The notes: generated by a model not told the origin, from the sequence alone. Counted from the stretch's first letter, positions 1 to 7,471 are shown. The stretch is DNA of 21,239 bases from Cacconaster sp045599325 (GCA_045599325.1 JAZRVT010000040.1:1-21239); one strand, 5' to 3'. A program made the numbers and translations.

Positions 1-270
1 TAACAACACCGGTTTGGGCTCTTCCCATTTCGCTCGCCACTACTTTGGGAATCGATCTTTCTTTCTCTTCCTCCAGGTACTAAGATGTTTCAGTTCTCTG
101 GGTTTGCTCTCCTCTCGGAGTGACGCGCCTTCAGCACGCCGGGTTTCCCCATTCGGACATCCGCGGATCAACTCGTGTTTGCCAATCCCCGCGGCTTTTC
201 GCAGCTTACCACGTCCTTCGTCGCCTATAGAAGCCAAGGCATCCTCCGTTCGCTCTTTGTTTCTTCGTCT
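1..270 (-). rRNA. rrl: 23S ribosomal RNA, 5' part (truncated by window edge)
   Basis: Read on the minus strand, the sequence carries the conserved 5' domain of bacterial 23S rRNA. Landmarks are GGAGGATGCCTTGGC near the 5' end, GACGAAGGACGTG, CCGAATGGGGAAACCC, GAACTGAAACATCTTAGTACC and AGTAGTGGCGAGCGAA, in the same order as in E. coli 23S. The mature 5' end is placed at about 270 by analogy with E. coli, where the GGTGGATGCC landmark begins about 22 nt into the gene, so it is uncertain by several bases. Only about 270 nt of a gene of roughly 2.9 kb is present; the rest lies beyond position 1. Open reading frames in this stretch are spurious. The gene appears to have its own promoter and no 16S upstream. 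Confidence 0.96.
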
Positions 271-280
271 TGAATCATAT

Positions 281-296
281 TGACTTTCTCAAGTCA
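281..296 (-). other. Hairpin just upstream of mature 23S 5' end
   Basis: A perfect 6-bp inverted repeat (TGACTT / AAGTCA) closes a GAGA tetraloop on the minus-strand transcript, about 10 nt before the predicted mature 23S end. GNRA-type loops are stable in RNA. It may help define 5'-end processing; that role is inferred from position only. Confidence 0.5.
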
Positions 297-379
297 CTAT
301 GCTTTTTGAAATTGTAGTCCCTTAATTGTCAGAAAAAACCTTTCAATTAACAAACTATCTATTGCTTACAGTTTTTTTA

Positions 380-444
380 CCTCGTTATCTCTCTCAATAA
401 GTCAATGAACTTGTCCGTTTTTGGAAGTGCTTCTTCCGAAACGG
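380..444 (-). promoter_or_regulatory. rRNA leader: first hairpin and boxA-like leader motif
   Basis: On the minus strand just after the predicted transcription start, CCGTTT and AAACGG plus inner GGAAG and CTTCC (415-444 on the plus strand) form a long hairpin. It is followed by GTTCATTGACTTATTGAG, which resembles the leader motif normally found ahead of 16S genes in Bacteroidota and thought to act in antitermination. Finding it directly ahead of 23S suggests that this gene is transcribed as an rRNA unit of its own. The antitermination role is inferred. Confidence 0.45.
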
Positions 445-448
445 GCTG

Positions 449-479
449 CAAAGGTAAGCAACTTTTTTTAAACTCCAAA
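449..479 (-). promoter_or_regulatory. Bacteroidota-type promoter for the 23S rRNA gene
   Basis: On the minus strand a -33 TTTG (complement of 476-479) is followed by exactly 19 nt and then TACCTTTG (complement of 449-456). This is a perfect match to the -33/-7 consensus TTTG and TAnnTTTG used by the primary sigma factor of Bacteroidota. It points toward the 23S gene, giving a leader of roughly 170 nt. Confidence 0.75.
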
Positions 480-498
480 TTTTTTCAAAATATTTTTG
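467..498 (+). promoter_or_regulatory. Candidate promoter for the OPT transporter gene
   Basis: TATTTTTG at 491-498 matches the Bacteroidota -7 consensus TAnnTTTG. Twenty nt upstream is TTTA (467-470), an imperfect -33 element. The start would lie about 25 nt before the ATG at 527. The element interleaves with the divergent 23S promoter, so the two may compete. Confidence 0.45.
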
Positions 499-526
499 AT
501 TAATTTTGTTCCACAAAACTAAGCCT

Positions 527-2506
527 ATGGAAAAAAGCACACCGAAAAGCCTCCCGGAGAACGCCTACCGCGAACTCAAACCGGGAGAATCCTATGAACC
601 GCTGATGTCCCCGGACAAAACTTATCCGGAAGTGACCGTCTGGTCAGTGACCATCGGCCTCCTTATGACCATTATCTTTTCCGCCGCCTCTGCTTACCTC
701 GGACTCAAGGTGGGTCAGGTCTTCGAAGCCGCGATTCCGATAGCCATCCTGGCAGTCGGACTCTCCAGCGCCTTCAACAAGAAAGGTGCGCTCGGCCAGA
801 ACGTCATCATACAGTCCATCGGAGCCTGCTCTGGCGTGATTGTGGCCGGCGCCATCTTCACCCTCCCGGCCATCTATATCCTCGGGCTGGACGTCAACTT
901 CACCCAGATGTTCCTGAGTTCCCTCTTCGGCGGCGTGCTCGGCATCCTATTCCTGATTCCTTTCAGGAAATATTTCGTGAAGGAGATGCACGGCAAGTAT
1001 CCGTTCCCTGAAGCCACAGCCACCACACAGGTGCTTGTCAGCGGCGAGAGCGGAGGCAAGAGCGCAAAGACCCTCGTCATAAGCGGCCTTATCGGAGGAA
1101 TCTACGACTTTGTGGTCGCAACCTTCGGAGCCTGGAGCGAAACCCTGACCACTACAGTGATGCACTGGGGGCAGGTGGTTGCCGACAAGGCGAAACTTGT
1201 GCTGAAGATCAACACAGGCGCCGCCGTCCTGGGCCTCGGATATATAGTAGGTCTCAAGTACGCCTTCATCATCTGCTGCGGCAGCCTTCTCGTCTGGCTC
1301 ATCATAATACCTATGATGAATGTAATATGGGGAGGCAGTGTCATCGACCTGATGCACACCGGCATCACTGATGTGATAGGCAATATGAGCGCTGACGAGA
1401 TCTTCAAGACCTATGCACGCCACATCGGCATCGGCGGCATCGCCACTGCCGGTGTCATCGGCATCATCAAGAGCTTCGGCGTAATCAAGTCTGCAGTAGG
1501 ACTCGCAGCCAGCGAATTCAAGAAGAAGCCCGGAGCGGCAAAAGAGGAGAAGGTATCCCGCACAGACAAGGACCTTTCGATGAAGACCATTGTCTTCGGC
1601 ATTGTCATCGCCCTCCTCGCCATCTTTGCATACTTCGCCCTGGGCGGTGTGGTCGAGAACATCTGGCAGGCTCTCATAGGCCTTCTGATAGTCGCTGTCA
1701 TCGCATTCCTGTTCACCACCGTCGCTGCCAACGCAATCGCGATCGTGGGGACCAACCCTGTCAGCGGAATGACCATTATGACGCTCATCATAACTGCACT
1801 CGTGCTTGTGGCCTGCGGACTCAAGGGCAACAGCGGAATGGTTGCAGCAATGGTTATCGGCGGCGTAGTCTGCACGGCGCTCTCAACAGCCGGCGGTTTC
1901 ATCACCGACCTCAAGAACGGATACTGGATCGGAACCACTCCTGCCAAACAGGAAACCTGGAAGTTCCTCGGCGTGCTTGTGGCAGCCGCGACAGTCGGCG
2001 GAGTGATGATAATCCTCAACAAGACATACGGCTTCACGGGTGACAATGCGCTTGTCGCCCCTCAAGCCAATGCGATGGCGGCAGTCATCCAGCCTATGAT
2101 GAACGGAGGCAACGCTCCTTGGATTCTCTATGGTATCGGCGCAGTGATCGCAATCCTCCTGACCGTATTCAAGGTGCCTGCTCTTGCATTCTGCCTTGGT
2201 ATGTTCATCCCTATCGACCTCAATCTCCCTCTGCTCGTGGGCGGCGCCATCGCCTGGTTCGTCAGCACACGCAGCAAGGACAGCGCCGTCAACAATGCCC
2301 GCAAGGAGAAGGGAACACTCATCGCATCAGGATTCATCGCAGGCGGCGCGCTTATGGGCGTTGTCAGCGCAATCCTCAAGTTCGCAAACGTAGACTGGTT
2401 CCTCACCGGCTGGAACATGCAGTATGGTGAAGCGATTGCTATCATACCGTTCATTGCAATCATCATTTATATGGTACGCGCATCAATGAAATTAGGAAAG
2501 GAGTAA
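527..2506 (+). CDS. OPT family oligopeptide transporter
   Basis: Predicted 659-aa polytopic inner-membrane protein of the oligopeptide transporter (OPT) superfamily, importing small peptides or metal-peptide conjugates by proton symport. The sequence is dominated by hydrophobic segments (roughly 14-16), starting with one near residues 35-55. It carries a recognisable OPT signature around HGKYPFPEATATTQVL and a conserved NPVSGMT loop. The charged stretch KKKPGAAKEEKVSRTDKD is a likely cytoplasmic loop between two halves. An in-frame TTG exists at 506, but the ATG at 527 is preferred because family members begin near MEKS and the predicted -7 element leaves a sensible leader. A peptidase T gene follows after 3 nt, so imported di- or tripeptides are the likely cargo; this is inference, since some OPT members move siderophores. 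Confidence 0.9.
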   Translation: MEKSTPKSLPENAYRELKPGESYEPLMSPDKTYPEVTVWSVTIGLLMTIIFSAASAYLGLKVGQVFEAAIPIAILAVGLSSAFNKKGALGQNVIIQSIGACSGVIVAGAIFTLPAIYILGLDVNFTQMFLSSLFGGVLGILFLIPFRKYFVKEMHGKYPFPEATATTQVLVSGESGGKSAKTLVISGLIGGIYDFVVATFGAWSETLTTTVMHWGQVVADKAKLVLKINTGAAVLGLGYIVGLKYAFIICCGSLLVWLIIIPMMNVIWGGSVIDLMHTGITDVIGNMSADEIFKTYARHIGIGGIATAGVIGIIKSFGVIKSAVGLAASEFKKKPGAAKEEKVSRTDKDLSMKTIVFGIVIALLAIFAYFALGGVVENIWQALIGLLIVAVIAFLFTTVAANAIAIVGTNPVSGMTIMTLIITALVLVACGLKGNSGMVAAMVIGGVVCTALSTAGGFITDLKNGYWIGTTPAKQETWKFLGVLVAAATVGGVMIILNKTYGFTGDNALVAPQANAMAAVIQPMMNGGNAPWILYGIGAVIAILLTVFKVPALAFCLGMFIPIDLNLPLLVGGAIAWFVSTRSKDSAVNNARKEKGTLIASGFIAGGALMGVVSAILKFANVDWFLTGWNMQYGEAIAIIPFIAIIIYMVRASMKLGKE

Positions 2507-2509
2507 ACA

Positions 2510-3724
2510 ATGGAAAAAGTACAGGATAAATTTCTGAGATATGTGGCCGTCGAGACCACATCCAGCGAAGAGAGCACCACACATCCGTCCTCTCTGAAAG
2601 AACTTGACCTCAGCCGCCTTCTCGTCGAAGAACTGAAAGCCATGGGGGTCAGCAACGCTGAAATGGATGAAAAGGGCTATGTGACAGCATCCATCCCGGC
2701 GAACACCCGCAGGAAGATTCCTGCAATAGGATTCATCGCCCACGTGGACACCTCCCCCGACGCTCCGGGCAGGAATATCAAGCCTCAGATCATCAGCAAC
2801 TATGACGGCAGCGATATCCCTCTCGGGAAGAGCCTCTGCCTGAAAGTGTCAGAGTTCCCGGAACTTCTCGACTACCGCGGCCAGACCATCATCACCACAG
2901 ACGGCACCACACTTCTCGGCGCTGATGACAAGGCCGGAGTGGCAGAGATTATGTGTGCGGCAGAGTACCTCATCAGCCACCCTGAGGTCAAGCACGGCAA
3001 GATCTGCATCGGATTCACCCCGGACGAAGAGATCGGAGCAGGAGTGGACTTCTTCGACGTGGAGAAGTTCGGGGCAGATTTCGCCTACACAATGGACGGC
3101 GGCGCAGTCGGAGAACTCGAATATGAGAATTTCAATGCGGCAAGCGCAAAGCTCCATATCCAGGGACTCAACATCCACCCGGGCTATGCCAAGGGCAAGA
3201 TGGTCAACTCTATGCTGATTGCAATGGAGCTCAACTCCCTGCTCCCTGCCGGCCAGCGTCCCGACCTCACCTGCGGCTACGAAGGATTCTTTCACCTGAC
3301 TGGCATCAGCGGCACTGTCGAGGAGTGCGACCTGAGCTATATAATCCGCGACCACGACACTGCCCTCTTCAACGAGAAGAAGGATATGATGAAGAAGGCG
3401 GTCGAATTCATCAACAAGAAATACGGGAAGAGAGTGAAGCTCACCCTCAAGGATCAGTACTACAATATGCGCGAGCAGGTCGAACCGCACTTCCACGTTG
3501 TTGAAAAGGCGGTCAAGGCTATGGAGATGGCCGGCGTCAAGCCTAAGATCCAGCCGATCCGCGGCGGCACCGACGGAGCCCGTCTCTCATTTATGGGCCT
3601 CCCTTGCCCGAACATATTCGCAGGCGGCCACAACTTCCACGGCAAGCTCGAGTTCGTACCGGTGGAGAGTATGGAGAAGGCTGTCGAAGTGATAAAGAAC
3701 ATCATCAGCCTCTACGCCGAATAG
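2510..3724 (+). CDS. pepT: Peptidase T (tripeptide aminopeptidase)
   Basis: Cytoplasmic M20B zinc metallopeptidase of 404 aa, about the usual family length, which removes the N-terminal residue from tripeptides. The metal-binding and catalytic residues are present at the family positions: H78 and D80 in HVDTSPD, D140 in GADDKAG, catalytic E173 with E174 in PDEEIG, D196 in TMDGG, and the C-terminal His in AGGHNFHG (H374). The dimerisation lid lies around residues 205-320. The ATG is 3 nt after the stop of the OPT gene, with GGAG overlapping the upstream stop region as a plausible ribosome-binding site. The two genes therefore form a translationally close pair: one imports peptides, the other hydrolyses them. 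A hairpin terminator lies about 135 bp downstream. The identification is secure. Confidence 0.97.
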   Translation: MEKVQDKFLRYVAVETTSSEESTTHPSSLKELDLSRLLVEELKAMGVSNAEMDEKGYVTASIPANTRRKIPAIGFIAHVDTSPDAPGRNIKPQIISNYDGSDIPLGKSLCLKVSEFPELLDYRGQTIITTDGTTLLGADDKAGVAEIMCAAEYLISHPEVKHGKICIGFTPDEEIGAGVDFFDVEKFGADFAYTMDGGAVGELEYENFNAASAKLHIQGLNIHPGYAKGKMVNSMLIAMELNSLLPAGQRPDLTCGYEGFFHLTGISGTVEECDLSYIIRDHDTALFNEKKDMMKKAVEFINKKYGKRVKLTLKDQYYNMREQVEPHFHVVEKAVKAMEMAGVKPKIQPIRGGTDGARLSFMGLPCPNIFAGGHNFHGKLEFVPVESMEKAVEVIKNIISLYAE

Positions 3725-3856
3725 CGGACGTAGACTGTGGCAGCGGTGCGTGCGAGGGTCTGGTGAAGCGAGTCTGCGTTTGCGGGACCGGACGCGTTTT
3801 CAGCGGACGGCACGCAAACCAGCGGAGCGCCACGGCAAAGCGCCGCTCACATAAAC
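3725..3856. other. GC-rich structured spacer after pepT
   Basis: The stretch after the pepT stop is rich in GC and in short inverted repeats. Examples are GTTTGCG at 3777 with CGCAAAC at 3813, and AGCG/GCGC paired with GCGC/GCT nearer the terminator. No coding signal or RNA family is recognised. It resembles the extragenic palindromic stretch near 21018-21095 and shares the octamer CAGCGGAC with it. It probably lies in the pepT 3' untranslated region. Confidence 0.4.
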
Positions 3857-3892
3857 AAAGAGACCGACCCATAGGCCGGTCTCGACTTTTTA
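3857..3892. terminator. Bidirectional rho-independent terminator
   Basis: GAGACCG (3860-3866) and CGGTCTC (3877-3883) form a 7-bp stem. It is followed by a T-run at 3887-3891 for plus-strand transcription and preceded by an A-rich stretch that reads as T-rich on the minus strand. It sits between the convergent pepT and the DUF6515-like gene and can serve both. Confidence 0.85.
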
Positions 3893-3924
3893 GTCACCCT
3901 CTTTTTCAAACATTTTCTATCTGG

Positions 3925-4854
3925 TTATATGCTGGTGACTACCTCAAAGTATGACTGTCCGTCATAGACTGTCACTCTGTAAAGAGTTTCATCGACTTTG
4001 TAGTAAGTCTCTCCGCCGATGATGACTTCCTGATAGTCGGAAGGAAGCTGTGTGATGAGCGCTCCAACAGGCGCCTCGATGACATTGTACTGGTCGTTCA
4101 CGCGCTGATAATAGACCCCATCGCTGTAATAGCAGTTGCTGACAGCATTCAGGGCAGTCTTGAACACCACCGCGGTAATTACTGCATCAAGCACATCTCT
4201 TGCGAAAATGGCTCCCAGAGGAGGACGGCAGATGTAATAGCCTCCGTAAGGATGGTGGCGGTAATAGATGCCGTCATAGTAATAGTAGTCAAGACCGGCA
4301 TAATGGTAAAGACGTGCGTGAGGCGGAAGTCCTCTGAACCTTGCCCCGAAACTGTATCCGTGGTGATGCGGATGGTATGCAGGTGCAGGACGTGGAGCAG
4401 GGCGATGGACGACCGGTGCAGGACGGTGAGCCGGTGCAGGACGATGTACCGCTGCGGAACGGTGAGCCGGAGCGTTGTGCATGGCTGGTCCGTTATGGCG
4501 TACGGTACCTCCGTTATGAACGGCTGCAGGACGATGGGCAGGTGTGCTGCTGCGCATTGCCGTACCCCCTGAAGGGCGGGAAGCGTGACCTCGGCTTATG
4601 CTCTGTCGGGATGCCACATTACCGTGGCCCGGTGCATTATTGCTGCGTGTTGCAGCGTGGTAGGTAGCCCCTGAAGGGCCGCTCTTTGTGCGTGGTGATA
4701 CACTGTGAGAACTCTGATGGCCGGAATGGCTTGCTCCTCCGTGGCCCTGGCTGCCGTGGCCGCCTGACCTTCTTGCCTGGCCTTGTACCCCTGTCGGGTC
4801 AGCACACATCAAAACGATGCAAAGCAAAAGTGCCAAATGTGTAAACCGTTTCAT
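3925..4854 (-). CDS. Secreted His/Pro-rich protein with DUF6515-like C-terminal domain (paralogue 1)
   Basis: Predicted 309-aa exported protein of unknown function. The N-terminus is a signal peptide (MKRF, hydrophobic core, cleavage likely after VQG). A low-complexity linker follows to about residue 165, rich in Gly, Ser, His and repeated HRPAPAHRPAP-like units. The C-terminal half has aromatic repeats (YYYYDGIYYR, GGYYICRPPLGA, YYSDGVYYQ, GGETYYKVDETLYRV) with the G-x-x-YY pattern of DUF6515-type domains. A hydrophobic helix (AVITAVVFKTALNAV) lies between two such blocks. The closest relative in view is the neighbouring gene, which shares the signal peptide and the last 70 residues. The His-rich linker could bind metal; this is speculative. 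It ends at the terminator shared with pepT. Confidence 0.85.
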   Translation of the reverse strand: MKRFTHLALLLCIVLMCADPTGVQGQARRSGGHGSQGHGGASHSGHQSSHSVSPRTKSGPSGATYHAATRSNNAPGHGNVASRQSISRGHASRPSGGTAMRSSTPAHRPAAVHNGGTVRHNGPAMHNAPAHRSAAVHRPAPAHRPAPVVHRPAPRPAPAYHPHHHGYSFGARFRGLPPHARLYHYAGLDYYYYDGIYYRHHPYGGYYICRPPLGAIFARDVLDAVITAVVFKTALNAVSNCYYSDGVYYQRVNDQYNVIEAPVGALITQLPSDYQEVIIGGETYYKVDETLYRVTVYDGQSYFEVVTSI

Positions 4855-4880
4855 AATAAGGGTGTATTAAAAATAATTAT

Positions 4881-4906
4881 GGCAGAGTATAATCAAATAC
4901 TCTGCC
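4881..4906 (-). terminator. Perfect hairpin between the two DUF6515-like genes
   Basis: A perfect 10-bp inverted repeat (GGCAGAGTAT and ATACTCTGCC) encloses a 6-nt loop. On the minus strand it is followed by ATAATTATTTTTAA, an imperfect T-rich tail. It lies 33 bp after the stop of the upstream paralogue and 27 bp before the start of the downstream one, so it could be a terminator or attenuator that lowers expression of paralogue 1. Confidence 0.65.
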
Positions 4907-4923
4907 AAATTATCAATCACTTG

Positions 4924-4953
4924 TTGCTTACAGATTGCTTACAGATTGCTTAC
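4924..4953. repeat. 11-bp direct tandem repeat, 2.7 copies, over a stop codon
   Basis: The unit TTGCTTACAGA occurs twice in full and once in part. The TAA stop of the upstream DUF6515-like gene (4939-4941) lies inside the array. Loss of one unit would extend the protein by only about two residues, so the effect on the product is small. Such arrays arise by replication slippage. Confidence 0.8.
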
Positions 4954-6126
4954 TACTTCGAAGTAGAGGGCTCCGTCGATTATCGTTGTCCTGTAGAGTG
5001 TCTCTTCTACCATATAGTAGGTTTCACCGTCAAGCTCTATCTCGTCATAGTCTGCAGGAATCTGGGTCACCAGCGCACCGATAGGAGGTTCGATCACGTA
5101 GTACTGTCCGTTTGAGAGGACGTAGAAGACGCCGTCTTCATAGTAGTACTGCTGACCATCCTGGTCGGTCACGAGGGTGAGGTAGTCGTCAGTCGTGCGG
5201 GCAGTGTAGGCCGGAAGCGTGCTGACTGCCGTTGCGCTGGCTGCTCTGGTTGCGTATGCTGCGGAGAGCGCCGCTGCTTTCGCAGCCCTTTCAGCCGCAT
5301 TGTTGATTGTATTGATCACCGCTGCGGTGAGAGCTATGTTCATCAGCGTGGAAGCTATCTCGGTCCCCCTTGGAGGGCGTACGATGTAGTAGCCTCCGAG
5401 CCAGTACTTGCGATAGTAGATTCCTCCGTAGTAGTAGTAGGTGTGTCTGCCGATCTCCAATGTAGCATATCCTCTTGGAAGGACCTTCACGCGGCTGCCG
5501 AAGTTATGTTCTCCGAAGACGTAGGAAGGAGCTGGCTTTGCCTTCGGCGCGAGGAAAGGCCTCTCGTACTCAGGCGGCCTCTTTGCAGGAGGGTTGCTGT
5601 GATACTGCACCGCTGCCGGTCTTGACTGAGGAGCAGGAGCATTCACCTTGCTGTTGTTCTTCGGCTGAGGAGCTGCTGCAGGCCGAGTGTTCCTGCTGTT
5701 ATTGCTGTTCCTGCTGTTGTTCACAGTCGCGCTGGTTCTGCGTGCAGTGGTTGAAGTAGCGCCGGTCTTAGGAACGTTGGAAGTCGTTGCAGTGGTTCTG
5801 CGGTCCTGTACCTGAGAGGATGCAGAGGTCTGACGGTTCGTGCTGGACTGGCGCGCAGCAGTATTCTTGCTGGAGTTGGTGTTGGTCTGGCGTGCAGATG
5901 TGCTCTGACGTGTCGTGGTCTGACGTGTTGTGGTCTGGGCAGGCTGATTGTTCTTTGCAGGAGCAACCTTCATTTCAGGAACATTGCTTTTTACTGCAGC
6001 CGCACTGCTCTGCTCTTTCTGGTTTGTTGTCGCAGTTCTGCGATTCTGGCCTTGTACCTCGAAGAGGCTAGCACTCATCGTCGTTGCGATGCAAAGCATC
6101 AGTACTACTTCTGTGAATCTCTTCAT
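4939..6126 (-). CDS. Secreted Ser/Thr/Gln-rich protein with DUF6515-like C-terminal domain (paralogue 2)
   Basis: Predicted 395-aa exported protein of unknown function. A signal peptide (MKRFTEVVLMLCIATT, cleavage probably after VQG) is followed by about 150 residues of low complexity, rich in Thr, Ser, Asn, Gln and Arg (for example QTTTRQTTTRQSTSARQ), then a Pro-rich stretch. Two aromatic blocks follow (HTYYYYGGIYYRKYWLGGYY and YYYEDGVFYVLSNGQYYVIE) and a C-terminal GETYYMVEETLYRTT segment that matches paralogue 1. An Ala-rich hydrophobic helix (about residues 260-300) separates them. The Ser/Thr-rich linker suggests a surface or periplasmic spacer that could be O-glycosylated. It starts 62 bp after the namZ stop with no clear terminator between, so read-through from the long operon is possible. 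Confidence 0.85.
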   Translation of the reverse strand: MKRFTEVVLMLCIATTMSASLFEVQGQNRRTATTNQKEQSSAAAVKSNVPEMKVAPAKNNQPAQTTTRQTTTRQSTSARQTNTNSSKNTAARQSSTNRQTSASSQVQDRRTTATTSNVPKTGATSTTARRTSATVNNSRNSNNSRNTRPAAAPQPKNNSKVNAPAPQSRPAAVQYHSNPPAKRPPEYERPFLAPKAKPAPSYVFGEHNFGSRVKVLPRGYATLEIGRHTYYYYGGIYYRKYWLGGYYIVRPPRGTEIASTLMNIALTAAVINTINNAAERAAKAAALSAAYATRAASATAVSTLPAYTARTTDDYLTLVTDQDGQQYYYEDGVFYVLSNGQYYVIEPPIGALVTQIPADYDEIELDGETYYMVEETLYRTTIIDGALYFEVVSNL

Positions 6127-6188
6127 TGTTGTAAAGGTATTAATTGTAACGTCAGCGGAGAGTATAGCAAAATGGTTGCCAGACTTTA

Positions 6189-7454
6189 TTAATATAGGTA
6201 GTATTTTGCAGAAAGCTCCTTGAAGGCATCCACATCCTTGTGCCAGTACTCTGTCATATCGGCCACCTTGAAGTCCTTGCTGAACATCTCGCGGATCTTG
6301 CTGGTGCCGCAGACGATATCGTTGGTGCGGTTTACAGAGCCGTCGAACGGGTTGTGCTCAGGATAGAGGTTATGGACAGCCTGCATCACGTAGAAGTTGA
6401 TGAGGGTGAGTTCGGCAGCGGAGTAGTCGGTGAAAAAATACTGGACACCGTGGAGAAGAGTGCCCTGGTTTGCGCCGAAGAAAGGCTTGTAGTGGATTGT
6501 GCGGAAACCGACGCCAGGGATCTGATAGCTCTCGAGTTCAGCCTTGAAGGCCTCGGCGTCAATCCATTCAGCCGCAAAAGTCTGGAACGGCAGAGTGTAT
6601 CCGATACCGATGTTGAGGTAGAAGTTGGAGAAGTCTCCGACAATGCCTGCGCAAGGGTAGCCGATCGCGTTCAAAGCCTGAGGGACCTGAGGGGACGGGA
6701 GAATCCAAGGAAGTCCTGTCTGGTCGTATGTCATCGAGCGCTCCCAGCCCTCCATAGGGATGACGGCGAGCTTGCATTTCAGAGGTTCCTCATCGCCCTT
6801 CTCACCGCAATTGAGACCTTCCTCGTTGATAAGCTGAGCCAGTTCGCCTACAGTAAGGCCGTAAACATAAGGGATAGCGAATTCACCGATATATGAGAAG
6901 AATCCGGGCTCGACATAATTTCCCTCAACTTTCTCGCCGCCGAGAGGATTAGGACGGTCAAGCACCATCACCTCGATGTCGTTCTCGGCGCAGGCCCTCA
7001 TCATAAGACCGAGTGCGCTGATGAAGGTGTATGAGCGGGTTCCGACATCCTGGATATCGTATACGACGACATCCAGCCCCTCGAGCATCTCAGGGGTAGG
7101 CTTGCGGTATTTGCCATATACTGAAAGCACAGGGATTCCTGTAGCCTCGTCGACTGTGTCGTCTGCGTGCCCGCCGGCATAGATGTCGCCACGGACACCG
7201 TGTTCAGGAGCGAAAAGCCGTACGAGTTCGACATTCTCAGCCTTGTAGAGAATGTCTATGGTAGAGACAAGGTCGCGGTCGATTCCGCTCGGGTTTGTGA
7301 GGAGGCCGACTTTCTTGCCTTCAAGGCCTGCGAACCCGTGGTCGCGGAGCACCTCGATTCCCGGCTTCACGACCGGCTTCTCAGTCTTTGCAGCAGAGTT
7401 GCAGCAGGAGCACAATGCGACGGCTGCAATTGCGAAAAGGAGTATCTTTTTCAT
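6189..7454 (-). CDS. namZ: Exo-beta-N-acetylmuramidase NamZ (DUF1343, GH171 family) lipoprotein
   Basis: Predicted 421-aa exported enzyme of the DUF1343 family, whose characterised members remove MurNAc from the non-reducing ends of peptidoglycan fragments. The N-terminus has a lipoprotein-type signal (ALCSC, candidate lipid-bearing Cys17). The core contains the family landmarks GKKVGLLTNPSG (47-58), FAPEHGVRGD (81-90), whose Glu84 is the likely catalytic acid, YDIQDVGTRSYTF, LDRPNPLGG and DQTGLPWILPSPQVP. Length is normal for the family. It lies 17 bp after the AmpG-like permease gene and is last in the block, which fits a scheme where NamZ releases MurNAc outside the cytoplasm and the permease imports it. 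The kinase MurK and etherase MurQ needed to use MurNAc are not in this window. Family assignment is firm; the catalytic residue is from memory of the family. Confidence 0.9.
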   Translation of the reverse strand: MKKILLFAIAAVALCSCCNSAAKTEKPVVKPGIEVLRDHGFAGLEGKKVGLLTNPSGIDRDLVSTIDILYKAENVELVRLFAPEHGVRGDIYAGGHADDTVDEATGIPVLSVYGKYRKPTPEMLEGLDVVVYDIQDVGTRSYTFISALGLMMRACAENDIEVMVLDRPNPLGGEKVEGNYVEPGFFSYIGEFAIPYVYGLTVGELAQLINEEGLNCGEKGDEEPLKCKLAVIPMEGWERSMTYDQTGLPWILPSPQVPQALNAIGYPCAGIVGDFSNFYLNIGIGYTLPFQTFAAEWIDAEAFKAELESYQIPGVGFRTIHYKPFFGANQGTLLHGVQYFFTDYSAAELTLINFYVMQAVHNLYPEHNPFDGSVNRTNDIVCGTSKIREMFSKDFKVADMTEYWHKDVDAFKELSAKYYLY

Positions 7455-7471
7455 TCTTTCAAAATTTCTGA

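Noticed and set aside
14..283. Open reading frames on both strands within the first 283 bases
   Set aside because: They overlap clear 23S rRNA sequence and have no protein family likeness.
506..526. TTG start seven codons upstream for the OPT gene
   Set aside because: It lies very close to the predicted transcription start, and the ATG at 527 is a more normal start giving a family-like N-terminus.
947..1423. 158-codon minus-strand frame opposite the OPT gene
   Set aside because: It is an antisense shadow of a well-supported transporter with no recognisable domain.
2849..3496. 215-codon minus-strand frame opposite pepT
   Set aside because: GC-rich coding sequence leaves open antisense frames; the pepT frame has all catalytic residues.
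6127..6188. Possible terminator after namZ
   Set aside because: No stable inverted repeat with a T-run was found, so read-through is left open.
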